From contig CADCTF010000127.1 in assembly GCA_902805655.1 (NCBI GenBank), positions 1 through 64,000 on the forward strand: DNA of 64,000 nt, written 5' to 3'. Below the pieces are notes generated by a model that was given only the letters and a program-made list of their open reading frames with translations, was not told the origin of the DNA and did no database searches. Positions within the stretch are counted from its first letter, which is position 1, and each line of letters starts with the position of its first letter. Origin of the DNA: an uncultured Acidimicrobiales bacterium. GTDB lineage: Bacteria > Actinomycetota > Acidimicrobiia > Acidimicrobiales > CADCTF01. Below, piece by piece: positions 32,941 to 41,249 of the stretch. A program made the position numbers and the translations under genes.

Positions 32941-34653
32941 TCAACGTGCCGTTGCTCGACCCCTCGTCGTCGCACCGGGGAAGCGGGCGAGGAACCGCTG
33001 CTCCGACTGGTCGTCGCCGATGAGCACGAGCTCGGCGTCAGCGCTGAGCGCCACGTCCGGCTTCGGGTTGGCGTAGAGCTGGCCGCGAGCGACGACGCCG
33101 ACGACGGTGCAACCGGTGGCGTCACGGACGTGTGACTGCTCGATCGTCTTCCCCACGAGCTCACGCGGCACGGGCACGCGGAACACGTCGAGGCCCTGCG
33201 CCAGCTGCAGGGTGTTGTCGTCACTCAGCAGGTTCCAGATGGCGTTGCCACCGGTCGCCGCGTAGGAGAGGACCGCATCCGCGCCGGCGCGGTGGAGGGT
33301 GCTCACGTTCCGGTCGAGACGGGCCCGGGCGATGATCTGGACGTCCGGCCGGAGGCGCCGGCAGTAGATCGTGAGGTACACGTTGATGTCGTCGTCGTGG
33401 GTCGTGACGATCACCGACGGTGCCTCGTGGATTCCGGCCCGTTGCAGCACCGCCAGGTCGGCCGCATCTCCGACCACGTAGGTGGCCGGGTCACGCACCC
33501 GCGACTCCTGCTGCTCGATGATCCAGTACCGCATGCCTGCGGCCGCGAGGGCCCGTCCAGCGGAGCGCCCGACCCGGCCGCCGCCGATGATGATCACCGG
33601 CGCCTCGGGCTGGCGCTGGGTGGCGAAGGCGTCGTCGTAGGCGTCGAGGTGGGAGCGGGTGCCGGCGAGCACGAAGGTGGACGTGACCGTCGGCACCGTC
33701 GTCGGCCGTGCCACCTCGAGCCGGCCCTTGTCCCACACGCCGCCGACCACCAGGCCCGTGCGCGCCCGGAGGCCGGAGTCGACGAGGGGCTTCCCGACCA
33801 TCGCCGGTGGCGCCTGCGCCTCGGCGATGAGGAGGTCGCCGAACTCGCCGATCACCTGGCTGCGCCCGTCGGGAGCCAGCACCCGCCGGGCCAGGGCCTC
33901 GCCCAGCATCTCGCCGAGCTGCAGCACCTCGTTGCACCCGGCGAGCTGGAGGATGTCGACGGCCGCAGCCGAGTTGGCCGTGGCCACGAGCGGCACGTCC
34001 TCCGCGATCTCCTGCACGGTGAAGGCGATGTTCGTGTTGGTCGTGTCGGCGAGGGTCGTGGCAACCAGGGCGGCGCGGTCGGCGCCTGCGGCGCAGAACG
34101 TCGCCGGATCGTCGAGGGCGCCGACCATCACCCGGAACCCGAGATCGTGGAGCTTCAGGGCCTCGCCGAGGTCGGGGATGATCGCGTAGTACGGGATCGA
34201 GGCACGGTTCAGCCGTTCGATCAGTGACTCCTCGATCTCGCTGATCCCGGTCAACAGCACGTGGCCGCCGAGATCCTTAGGCAACGCGCGCGGCGCCCGG
34301 GACTGCGCCCGCGCCTCCATCCACGGAACGAACATGAACTGGATGAAGGTGAACGGCAGGAGGACCAGGATGAAGGCGGACCCCGACATGAGGACGATGA
34401 CGGAGAACAGCCTCCCGAGGTCGGACCGGAAGGTGATGTCGCCGAACCCGAGCGTCGACATGGTCACCAACGTCCAGTAGACGGCGGTGGGCCAGCTGTG
34501 TCGCTGCCCCTCGTACTCCATGATCTCGTGGAACGCCGTGCTGAAGATCGTGACCATGGCGACCAGCAGCGCCAACAGCGTGGCCAGAATCCGAAGGTTG
34601 CGCCGCGTCTGGCCGGCGGAGAGGTAGCTGAGGATGAACCCGAGTGACTTCAC
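32941..34653 (-). CDS. Potassium channel with two RCK/TrkA domains
   Basis: A 570-residue protein: two membrane helices (about 22-40 and 84-106) with a pore loop carrying the filter TLGFGDI (68-74), close to the MthK-type TVGYGD. The cytoplasmic part holds two TrkA-N/RCK folds, one beginning GGHVLLTGISE and one with the nucleotide-type GGGRVGRSAGRAL. The end is a TrkA-C domain (VPVPRELVGKTIEQSHVRDATGC). Such channels let K+ pass and are gated by ligands such as Ca2+, nucleotides or pH acting on the RCK ring. It is a complete single-gene channel; it stands alone between a TetR gene and two enoyl-CoA hydratase genes. Confidence 0.9.
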   Translation of the reverse strand: MKSLGFILSYLSAGQTRRNLRILATLLALLVAMVTIFSTAFHEIMEYEGQRHSWPTAVYWTLVTMSTLGFGDITFRSDLGRLFSVIVLMSGSAFILVLLPFTFIQFMFVPWMEARAQSRAPRALPKDLGGHVLLTGISEIEESLIERLNRASIPYYAIIPDLGEALKLHDLGFRVMVGALDDPATFCAAGADRAALVATTLADTTNTNIAFTVQEIAEDVPLVATANSAAAVDILQLAGCNEVLQLGEMLGEALARRVLAPDGRSQVIGEFGDLLIAEAQAPPAMVGKPLVDSGLRARTGLVVGGVWDKGRLEVARPTTVPTVTSTFVLAGTRSHLDAYDDAFATQRQPEAPVIIIGGGRVGRSAGRALAAAGMRYWIIEQQESRVRDPATYVVGDAADLAVLQRAGIHEAPSVIVTTHDDDINVYLTIYCRRLRPDVQIIARARLDRNVSTLHRAGADAVLSYAATGGNAIWNLLSDDNTLQLAQGLDVFRVPVPRELVGKTIEQSHVRDATGCTVVGVVARGQLYANPKPDVALSADAELVLIGDDQSEQRFLARFPGATTRGRATAR

Positions 34654-34693
34654 CGTTCCGCCACGCTAAGGCGGCGCGGACCGGTGCTCAGCC

Positions 34694-35512
34694 TCAGCGT
34701 CCCTCGAACTGCGGCGGCCGCTTCTCACGGAACGCGGCCACGCCCTCGCGGACGTCGTCGCTCGGGTTGGTGACCATCACCGCCATCTGGGCGTCGACCA
34801 GCGAGCTCTCCAGCGGGGTGTCCATCGCCTTGGCCATCATCATCTTGGTGAGCCGCACGGCCAGCGGGGCCTTGGCCGCCAGGGTCTCGCAGAGCTGCAG
34901 GGCATGGGTCTCGAGCGCCGCGTCCTCGACCACCTCGGTGACCAAGCCGAGGTCCCGGGCCACCGACGCGGGATAGATCTCGTTCAGCAGGCTCATCTTC
35001 AGCGCCCGGTCGAGGCCCATGGCGCGGGGGAAGAGCCAGGCGCCACCCTCGTCCGGCAGCAGACCGAACTTGGTCGCGGTATCGCCGAGCCGGGCGGAGT
35101 CCGCCGCGATGCGAAGGTCGCAGGCGAGCGCCAGGGCGAGCCCGCCGGCCACCGCAAAGCCGCGGACCATGGCGACCGAAGGCTTGTCCAGCCGCCGCAA
35201 GGCGAGGACGACCGCCTGCATCCCGTCGCGCATCTCCCGGCCCTGGCCCATCGGCTGGCTGCGCACTTGCCGGGAGTGCTCCGGCTCGGAGCCGGAGATG
35301 TCTCCGCCGGTGCAGAAGGCGCGCTCGCCGGCGCCGGTCACCAGTAGCGCGCGCAGCCCGTCGTCGTCCCGGAAGCCGGCGATGGCCGCCTGCAGCTCCT
35401 GCGTCATCCGGAACGTGTAGGCGTTCATCTGCTTCGGGCGGTTGAGGGTGATGCGGGCCACGTGTGGCCGGGGCGTGTCGCAGACGAGGGTGTCGTAGTC
35501 GGTCACGAACAT
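34694..35512 (-). CDS. Enoyl-CoA hydratase/isomerase family protein
   Basis: A 272-residue crotonase-fold protein. Marks are ARITLNRPKQMNAYTFRMTQEL, the oxyanion segment GERAFCTGGDISG, VAGGLALALACDLRIAADSARLG, and LLPDEGGAWLFPRAMG. The oxyanion-hole glycines are present and one family Glu is replaced by Asp in LLPDEGG, so the exact reaction (hydration, isomerisation or other CoA chemistry) cannot be told. It is the second of two adjacent crotonase genes, twelve bases after the first, likely one operon. Confidence 0.87.
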   Translation of the reverse strand: MFVTDYDTLVCDTPRPHVARITLNRPKQMNAYTFRMTQELQAAIAGFRDDDGLRALLVTGAGERAFCTGGDISGSEPEHSRQVRSQPMGQGREMRDGMQAVVLALRRLDKPSVAMVRGFAVAGGLALALACDLRIAADSARLGDTATKFGLLPDEGGAWLFPRAMGLDRALKMSLLNEIYPASVARDLGLVTEVVEDAALETHALQLCETLAAKAPLAVRLTKMMMAKAMDTPLESSLVDAQMAVMVTNPSDDVREGVAAFREKRPPQFEGR

Positions 35513-35524
35513 CGGACCCTCCTC

Positions 35525-36298
35525 CTACCGGCCTTGGAACACGGGGCGTCGCTTCTCCACGAAGGCTCGGAACGCCTCACGGGAGTCCTCCGAGCCGCCC
35601 AGCGCACTGTGCCGCTGCGTCTCGAACGGGATGAACTCCGACAAGCTCATCGCCTCCGCCGCGACGAAGTTCGCCTTCATGGTCGTCAGCGCGAGCGGGG
35701 CGGAGTCCTCCAGCCTCTGAAGGATGGATCGGAGCTCGGCCTCGAAGTCCGCGTCGGCCCAGACCCGGTTCACCAGGCCGATGCGCAGCGCCTCCGCCGC
35801 GTCGAACTTGCCGGGGAGCAGGTAGAGCTCGCGCGCCTTGCCGGCGCCGACGATCTTGGGCAGCGACCAGGGGCCGCCCATGTCGCCCGACAGCCCGACC
35901 CCGAGGAAGGCGGTGTTGAACTTCCCGGTGTCGGACGCGAAGCGCAGGTCGCAGGCCGCCGCCCAGCCGAGGCCCGCACCCGCGCAGGCGCCCCGGATCG
36001 CGGCGATGGTCACCGCCGCCATCTCGTGCAGCAGCACGGCGACCTTGAAGGTCTCGGGATCGGTTGCGCGCCGCTCGGCGGCGTAGTGCTTCACGTCCGC
36101 ACCGGGACAGAAGTCGTGGCCCGCCCCGGTCAGCACCAGCACCCGCAGCGTCTCGTCCGCGGCCGCGGCGCTCAGGCAGGCGTAGAGCTCGTCCATCATC
36201 GTGGGCGTGATGCCGTTGCGCTGCTCGGGCCGGTTCAAGGTCAGCGTCCCGTAGGGCCCCTCCCGCCGCCAAAGGATGGTCTCGTAGCCCTGCGTCAC
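35525..36298 (-). CDS. Enoyl-CoA hydratase/isomerase family protein
   Basis: A 257-residue crotonase-fold protein. The start is one of two adjacent GTGs; 36298 is chosen because AGGAGG is six bases upstream of it. It carries YGTLTLNRPEQRNGITPTMMDEL, the oxyanion segment GHDFCPGADVKHY, CAGAGLGWAAACDLRFASD and LGVGLSGDMGGPWSLPKIVG. Its sequence is clearly different from its neighbour, so the pair probably handles two steps or two substrates of acyl-CoA degradation. Confidence 0.87.
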   Translation of the reverse strand: MTQGYETILWRREGPYGTLTLNRPEQRNGITPTMMDELYACLSAAAADETLRVLVLTGAGHDFCPGADVKHYAAERRATDPETFKVAVLLHEMAAVTIAAIRGACAGAGLGWAAACDLRFASDTGKFNTAFLGVGLSGDMGGPWSLPKIVGAGKARELYLLPGKFDAAEALRIGLVNRVWADADFEAELRSILQRLEDSAPLALTTMKANFVAAEAMSLSEFIPFETQRHSALGGSEDSREAFRAFVEKRRPVFQGR

Positions 36299-36400
36299 CA
36301 CCGGCCTCCTCCCGCCAAGATCGCCCGACGCTATCCGCCGCCAACGGAGGGACGCCGGGAGCGCGGCCAACGGAGCGCGCAGACCCGTCACAATCGGGAG

Positions 36401-36718
36401 GTGAGCACCCCGGTCGTCCCATGGCTTCGTCGGCCCGACGTGCGGCTCGGTACCTCCCTCCTGCTCACCGCCGGCATGTGGCTCCTCGCGACGATCGCCG
36501 TGGCGGTGTACCTCACGTCCTGGTCGGCCGGCTTCGACAGTGGCGAGCCCGGGGCGGGCGACCTCGTCGGTCGAGTGGCGCTGGTCACCGCCGCGGTGCT
36601 GTTCGCCGGGAGCGCTCCGGTCGCCTACTTCGTCGGGCGGCAGAAGTGGCTGTGGTCCCTGCCTGTTCTCGCCACGGCCGTCGGGCTCGGCGGCGTGGCC
36701 ATCGCCGGCCTCACCTGA
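36401..36718 (+). CDS. Small membrane protein of unknown function
   Basis: A 105-residue protein from GTG 36401 with three likely membrane segments: LLLTAGMWLLATIAVAVYL, LVTAAVLFAGSAPVAYFVG, and LWSLPVLATAVGLGGVAIAGL. The N-terminus (VVPWLRRPDVRLG) is short and basic. No family is recognised. It is divergent from the enoyl-CoA hydratase operon and upstream of the GNAT pseudogene. Confidence 0.68.
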   Translation: MSTPVVPWLRRPDVRLGTSLLLTAGMWLLATIAVAVYLTSWSAGFDSGEPGAGDLVGRVALVTAAVLFAGSAPVAYFVGRQKWLWSLPVLATAVGLGGVAIAGLT

Positions 36719-36772
36719 TCTCTGTCCGCCGCCGATGACGACGACTGCGGCAGTTGCGGGGGAACGATCGCA

Positions 36773-37204
36773 GAGGCGCTCACGGTCGAGGGGCTGATCC
36801 CCGAGTTCGAAGGCGCATCGTCCTGCGAGCGCTACGAGGCGCGCCTCGCCGGTCGGCCCGCGCTGGTGCTCGTCGCCTAGGTCGACGGCCGGCTGGTCGG
36901 CTACCAGGTCGGCTACGGGGTTGAGCCCCTCGTCTTCTACAGCTGGCTCGGCGGTGTCGTGCCCGGGTTCCGCGGCCTCGGGGTCGCGAGTGCTCTCCGG
37001 CAGCAGCAGGAGCGCTGGGCGCGCGCCCGCGGCTACACCCAACTCCGGGTGAAGTCGAGGAACCGGTTCCCGCAGATGCTGCGCCTGTTGATCGCCGCCG
37101 GGTACGCGATCGTCGGCACTGAAGGGAGGGGTGACGACCTCAAGATCCACTTCGAGCTCTCCCTGGACCCCGGGCGGACGACTGCCAGGTGGTGCCTTCC
37201 CTGA
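36773..37204 (+). pseudogene. GNAT acetyltransferase pseudogene with an in-frame TAG
   Basis: A single frame encodes a recognisable GNAT but is broken by TAG at 36878-36880. Before the stop the frame reads ...GRPALVLVA and after it VDGRLVGYQVGYG, PLVFYSWLGGVVPGFRGLGVASALRQQQ (acetyl-CoA loop), and MLRLLIAAGYAIVGTEG. In relatives the interrupted position is usually Glu or Asp, so one base change (GAG to TAG) explains it. No plausible start codon precedes the stop in frame, and the first codons look eroded. A start at ATG 36959 would lack half the fold, so it is unlikely to be functional. Confidence 0.75.
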
Positions 37205-37231
37205 AATGCAGGCGGGCCGCTTCGGCTGAGC

Positions 37232-37579
37232 TCAACGGCGAGTCACTCGTTGCCGGACGTAGCGCGACGCAGCGTCGGCACTGTGCGCGACGGCCACGAC
37301 ACCGTCGCACGCCGCACGCCCAACCTGCCCGGCCACGCCCTTCATCCGCTCGTAGGCCATGGCCGCCCATGCGTACTCGGTGCCCAGAATCCCAAAGCCG
37401 AGTGCGATGACGATGACTCCCGGACCCGGCAGCACCAGCATCGCAAGTCCACCGCTGACGACCGCTCCTCCGACCACCGAGACCACGAGTCGCTTCGAGC
37501 CGCGGGCGATGAGCCTGAGCACCGGCCATGACGCGCCTGCAGTAGAACTCGCCTCGGTCCTGGCGGCTGCCGGGCTCAT
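37232..37579 (-). CDS. PGPGW-type small membrane protein
   Basis: A 115-residue protein, start placed at ATG 37579. It carries a hydrophobic region with the PGPGW-like signature (LAMLVLPGPGVIVIALGFGILGTEYAWA) between two predicted membrane helices, and a basic N-terminal part (LIARGSKRLVVSVVGG). This small family is widespread in actinobacteria and its function is unknown. An upstream in-frame ATG at 37684 would add about 35 Arg/Ala-rich residues. It sits next to two decayed genes but itself looks intact. Confidence 0.72.
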   Translation of the reverse strand: MSPAAARTEASSTAGASWPVLRLIARGSKRLVVSVVGGAVVSGGLAMLVLPGPGVIVIALGFGILGTEYAWAAMAYERMKGVAGQVGRAACDGVVAVAHSADAASRYVRQRVTRR

Positions 37580-37735
37580 CGCGTTGCGCCGGACATCAGC
37601 CCGCGACCGTGTCGCGCTCTTGCGAGGTACGAGGTCAAGGTGAGCGTCACGGCCGATCCTCCAGCGGGCGATGGTTGTGGACACACCTTGAACGCGGTCG
37701 CTGTCCGGTGGCTGACGCGCCGCTGACCCGCCACG

Positions 37736-38074
37736 TCAGCTGCCGCCCCCTGGCATGGCGGTGCGAGGGACCGGTGTGACAGCGATGGGTCGACGCACGT
37801 AGCCCTCGATGACCTTCCGAGTGACCGAGGGTGCGAGCAGGGCGTGCCAGCCGCGACGATCCGCACAGCGTGCACCAGCTCCTCCGGCGGGGAGCTTCTT
37901 GAGCAGGACCCCGCTGGCGCCCATCCGCCGAGCGTCGAAGACGTAGTCGTCGCGCTCGAAGGTCGTGAGGATCACCACTCTGGTCGGCATCGCTTCGTGG
38001 ACGATCCGCCGGGTGGCTTCGAGGCCGTACTGGAATGCCCGCACGGGTCGAACCCTCGTCATCGCCAGCACCAT
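37736..38074 (-). pseudogene. Frameshifted fragment of a NarL-type response regulator
   Basis: A leftward frame shows the second half of a receiver domain (GLEATRRI, TRVVILTTFERDDYVFDARRMGASGVLLKKLPA). The expected continuation EELVHAVRIVAAG is in a different frame at about 37885-37848, and HALLAPSVTRKVIEGYV returns to the first frame. One inserted G near 37885 and one missing base near 37845 would restore it. The LuxR helix-turn-helix is gone and the region where the phospho-acceptor Asp should lie is garbled. This is a remnant, probably of the same response-regulator family as the truncated copy at 2.6 kb. Confidence 0.72.
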
Positions 38075-38389
38075 GCATCCGGCACCAGCGGCCGCAGAAG
38101 CTGCTCTCGCCACCGCGACCGGTCTCGCCTTGTGTGCCAAGAACATCGCCGCGCCGTCCACCGCCCAGCGTCGGCGGCCGGACAGCCAGTATTCCGGCCC
38201 GGCCCGGCCCTGTTCCTCGGACTCAGGACCTCCGCTTCGGTATCGATCCTCGACAACGCGTGAACCCGTCAGCCTCCCTGGCGAGCCTCGGGCGCACCAT
38301 GAACCAAGGCAAGCTCTTCGAGACGATGCCAACACACCGACCGACCGCGGTCGGCTGCGAGTGGCCGTCTGGCTGGCGGCGGGTTCCGG
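38075..38389. other. Gene-poor stretch
   Basis: About 315 bases between the response-regulator remnant and the PadR gene. The reading frames here are Arg/Pro/Ser-rich and look like shadows. I see no RNA gene, terminator or promoter that I can support. Confidence 0.4.
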
Positions 38390-38938
38390 TCAGGGCCGTG
38401 ACTCGGCGTCGGCGTGACGGTCGAGCAGCTCGAGCGCCTCGCGGGCCCACGCGATTCGGGCCCGAGCAGCGTGCTCGCCGGCGCTCAGGGTCATGAGCCA
38501 GTAGATCGCGTCCGGAGAACCCGGCTGCTCCTCTATCTCGGCTCGGACGCGTGCGAACTCCTCGCCGCGGCTCACCGCCGCGTCGAGCGCCTGACTCAGG
38601 CGCTCCTGAGTGAGCTCGGGGGGGACGTAGCGCCCGAAGAACAGTCGAAGGAGCAGAGGGTCACGTGGCGGCGGCGTGGTGAACGGCTCCGCCAGCAGCT
38701 CCCGAAGGCGCGCCTCGCCCGCGGCGGTGAGGTGCACAGGGCCGACCCCCGTCGTCGCCTCTCGCTCGAGGAGGCCCGCCGCCTCGAGGGCCGTGATGGT
38801 CGGGTAGATCTGGCCGAAGCTCTCGTGCCAGAAGTGCCCGAGCGTGTCGGTGATGGCCGCTCGAAGGGCGTAGCCGGTCATGGGCTCCACCGAGAGCGCG
38901 CCAAGCACCGCAAGTTCGGTTTGAGATGTGCGTGCCAT
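38390..38938 (-). CDS. PadR family transcriptional regulator
   Basis: A 182-residue PadR protein. The winged-helix domain is SQTELAVLGALSVEPMTGYALRAAITDTLGHFWHESFGQIYPTITALEAAGLLERE (residues 5-60) and the C-terminal helices contain RLSQALDAAVSRGEEFARVRAE and YWLMTLSAGEHAARARIAWAREAL, the dimerisation and ligand region. PadR regulators often control exporters or membrane proteins nearby. It is divergent from the 38979 membrane gene with 40 bp between, where two similar palindromes lie. Confidence 0.92.
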   Translation of the reverse strand: MARTSQTELAVLGALSVEPMTGYALRAAITDTLGHFWHESFGQIYPTITALEAAGLLEREATTGVGPVHLTAAGEARLRELLAEPFTTPPPRDPLLLRLFFGRYVPPELTQERLSQALDAAVSRGEEFARVRAEIEEQPGSPDAIYWLMTLSAGEHAARARIAWAREALELLDRHADAESRP

Positions 38939-38942
38939 GCCC

Positions 38943-38979
38943 TTGACTGTATCTGCTAGAGATGTCTATCTTCCAGATA
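38943..38979. promoter_or_regulatory. Promoter and two tandem PadR-like boxes
   Basis: TTGACT (38943-38948), an 18-bp spacer and TATCTT (38967-38972) form a promoter whose start would fall on ATG 38979, so the transcript is likely leaderless. Two boxes of the form TATCT-NNN-AGAxA are spaced 17 bp apart: 38950-38962 (TATCTGCTAGAGA, imperfect) and 38967-38979 (TATCTTCCAGATA, perfect). The second overlaps the -10, so bound PadR would block transcription. Confidence 0.65.
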
Positions 38980-39401
38980 TGTTGACTCTGAAGCATGTGC
39001 CAGTCGGCGAAGCCGCTCACCCCCTTCCGCGCTCCCACCGCATCGTGGAGCACCGGATCACTCTCACGCTCCTGGCCGGTGTAGCGACCTTCCAGTTGGC
39101 CCTGGTGGCGGGCGCACCTTGGGGTGCCGCGGCATGGGGAGGGCAAGCGCCGGGTGTCCTACCGACGTCGCTCCGGGTCGGCAGCGCCGTCAATGTGCTC
39201 GTCTACGCAGCGCTCGCGGGGATTGTCGTCACCGACCGGCTGAGCTCCACCGCAAGGCGACGTGTGCTCACCGGCACGAGCCTGATCATGGTGCTCGCGA
39301 CCGTCATGAACCTGGCGACCCGATCGCCGGTCGAGAGGATCTGGGCACCAGTGGCAGCAGGGCTCGCTGTGCTGCTGTGGCGTGGTCGAGAGACGCGCTG
39401 A
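38979..39401 (+). CDS. Four-helix small membrane protein
   Basis: A 140-residue protein, ATG 38979, with four hydrophobic segments (ITLTLLAGVATFQLALVAGAPWG, VGSAVNVLVYAALAGIVV, VLTGTSLIMVLATVMNLAT, IWAPVAAGLAVLLW) and a short hydrophilic N-terminus with His residues. It looks like a small uncharacterised membrane protein, perhaps part of an export or stress system. The divergent PadR gene and shared palindromes indicate that it is a regulated target. Confidence 0.72.
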   Translation: MLTLKHVPVGEAAHPLPRSHRIVEHRITLTLLAGVATFQLALVAGAPWGAAAWGGQAPGVLPTSLRVGSAVNVLVYAALAGIVVTDRLSSTARRRVLTGTSLIMVLATVMNLATRSPVERIWAPVAAGLAVLLWRGRETR

Positions 39402-39489
39402 TACCTGGCACGTCCCTCCCGGCGAGGGGCCGACGTGCGGCACGCCGGTGACCTCGCCGCGGAGCTCGCCGAAGCCTGACGGCAGCGCC

Positions 39490-40524
39490 TCAGAGGCGGA
39501 TCACGACCTTGCCGCTGGCTCGACCGTCGATCACATATCGGACAGCGGCTGCGGCCTCGGCCAGGCTGTAGGTCCGGTCGATCACCGGTCGGACCTGTCC
39601 GGACACGACAAGCTCTCGAAGCGCCGAAAGGTCGGCCTCGTTGGTGGACGAGATGAACGTGCCGAGCTTCTGGCTGACGAACGGCGACAACAGCATGGCC
39701 CGCACCTGACGGCCCGATCCCCCCAGCAGACGCCCGGACGTCTCGCCGCCCACGATGACGAGCGTCCCGCGAGGCGTCAGCAACCGTCGGAGGTCTGAGA
39801 GCCGGCCGTTGCCGCCGATGTCGAGGACCGCGTCGAAGCGCAGCGCTGCACCGGCCAGGTCCGTGCGGCTGTAGTCGATGACATCGTCGGCCCCCAGGGA
39901 CCGGACGAAGTCGACCTTGGCCGTGCTGCAGACGCCGGTGACCTCGGCGCCGAACGCCTTGGCGATCTGCACCGCGAAGCTGCCCACACCACCGGAGGCG
40001 CCGATGACGAGCACCTTGTCACCGGCCTTCACCTGCGCTTGATCGCGCACCGCCTGCAGCGCGGTGACCCCGGAGATCGGCATCGTCGCCGCTTCCTCGA
40101 AGGACGCGTTGCCGGGCTTGACGGAGAGCTTCGCCGTCTTGGCCCGCACGTGGGGAGCGAACGCCCCGTCGCACTCGCCGAACACCTCGTCACCCACCTC
40201 GACGCCGGCCGCATCTGCACCGACGGCTTCCACCGTTCCGGAGAAGGCTCTGCCGGGGTTGAGGTGCTTCGGCTCCCGCAGCCCGAAGCCGGCGAGGCGG
40301 ATGGGATAGGGAAGTCCGGCAAGGATGTGCCAGGTGCCGCGGTCGACGCTGGCTGCGTGGACCCGCACGAGCACCTCGTCGGCGCCCATCGTCGGCGTCG
40401 CGACCTCCTCCGGGCAAAGGACGGCCTCGGGATCAGGTCCGTACACGTGTTGCGCGATCGCCGTCATCGTCGACGGCCCGTCGCTGGGGAGCAGATCCTT
40501 CTCGTGGTGCGGAATGGCCTTCAT
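39490..40524 (-). CDS. NADP-dependent quinone oxidoreductase-like (MDR superfamily)
   Basis: A 344-residue zinc-free medium-chain reductase from ATG 40524 with AGGAGA upstream. It has HVYGPDPEAVLCPEEVATP, the QOR signature-like VHAASVDRGTWHILAG, and the cofactor fold DKVLVIGASGGVGSFAVQIAKAFGAEVTGVCS followed by FVRSLGADDVIDYS. No Cys zinc ligands occur, as expected of the quinone oxidoreductase branch. It likely reduces quinones or enones with NADPH. The upstream neighbour is the VOC pseudogene. Confidence 0.88.
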   Translation of the reverse strand: MKAIPHHEKDLLPSDGPSTMTAIAQHVYGPDPEAVLCPEEVATPTMGADEVLVRVHAASVDRGTWHILAGLPYPIRLAGFGLREPKHLNPGRAFSGTVEAVGADAAGVEVGDEVFGECDGAFAPHVRAKTAKLSVKPGNASFEEAATMPISGVTALQAVRDQAQVKAGDKVLVIGASGGVGSFAVQIAKAFGAEVTGVCSTAKVDFVRSLGADDVIDYSRTDLAGAALRFDAVLDIGGNGRLSDLRRLLTPRGTLVIVGGETSGRLLGGSGRQVRAMLLSPFVSQKLGTFISSTNEADLSALRELVVSGQVRPVIDRTYSLAEAAAAVRYVIDGRASGKVVIRL

Positions 40525-40599
40525 GGCAGTGGTTCTCCTGGGGTGAGTCGATCGGTCGTCGGGGACACCGCCCACCATCTCGGAAACCCCTGACCTGAG

Positions 40600-40988
40600 G
40601 CTGCGTCGCCGCTGACTCGGCCGACCGCGTTGCCATCGAGATCGGCGTTCCTGGCGGAATGGCCCCACGGCTGTGTCCGTGGGCCGTGGGCCGTGGATGA
40701 CGGCAACCCCGGCACGGACCGCCTGTTCGTGCGCCGCCGCCAGGTCGAGCACCTGGAACGCGATTGGCGAGCGCTCGGAGGTTCTACCGTCCTTCGACTC
40801 GTAGAGAGCAAAGTGCAGGAACGCGCCGTCGGTCCAGGACGCGGCCGCATGCCGGCCGTCGATCCACCGATCGGTCCCGTCGTGATCATCGACGTGCACT
40901 CGATCCCGAAGCCCGCAGAGCAGAGATGCGGGGACCGGTCGAGGTCCCGCACTTCGAGGACCACGGCAACCAGGTGCGGACCGGCCAT
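40600..40988 (-). pseudogene. VOC family gene broken by two frameshifts
   Basis: Starting from ATG 40988 the first frame reads HLVAVVLEVRDLDRS and GFGIE, then a second frame from about 40900 reads HVDDHDGTDRWIDGRHAAASW, FLHFALYESKDGRTSERSPIAFQVLDLAAAHEQAVRAGV, and the first frame resumes near 40680 with PWGHSARNADLDGNAVG. Together they make one glyoxalase/bleomycin-resistance-like domain, and the final piece is the conserved DxDGN end. Two compensating indels would restore the gene. I take it as a decayed VOC gene, though sequencing errors must be excluded. Confidence 0.72.
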
Positions 40989-41176
40989 ACCTCATCGATG
41001 CCTCGAATACTGACTGTCTCGAGCCGGTGAGATGAGCCGACGCTCGAACTTCCTCTGTTTGACGACGGATCGAGCGGGCGCCGGCTGGTCCCGGCCCATG
41101 GTCACCGCCACCCCGACCTACGATGAGGAACGCCGTTACGCGCGGAAGCTCGCGCGGAGCCTGGCGTGGTAGTCCC

Positions 41177-41249
41177 GCCCTGGTAGCTCAGCGGATAGAG
41201 CAACCGCCTCCTAAGCGGTAGGTCGCCCGTTCGATCCGGGCCTGGGGCG
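41177..41249 (+). tRNA. tRNA-Arg(CCT)
   Basis: A full cloverleaf can be drawn: acceptor GCCCTGG (41177-41183) pairing with CTGGGGC (41242-41248) with two G-U type pairs, D-stem GCTC/GAGC, anticodon stem ACCGC/GCGGT around loop CTCCTAA with anticodon CCT (41210-41212), variable loop AGGTC, T-stem GCCCG/CGGGC around TTCGATC. The 3' CCA is not encoded. It decodes AGG (Arg). Its 3' part is repeated at 44899-44923, indicating an integration site. Confidence 0.9.

Noticed and set aside
41098-41172. A 24-codon frame (starting MVTATPTYDEE) just upstream of the tRNA
   Set aside because: It is too short, lacks a clear ribosome-binding site and its end abuts the tRNA; no evidence that it is conserved.
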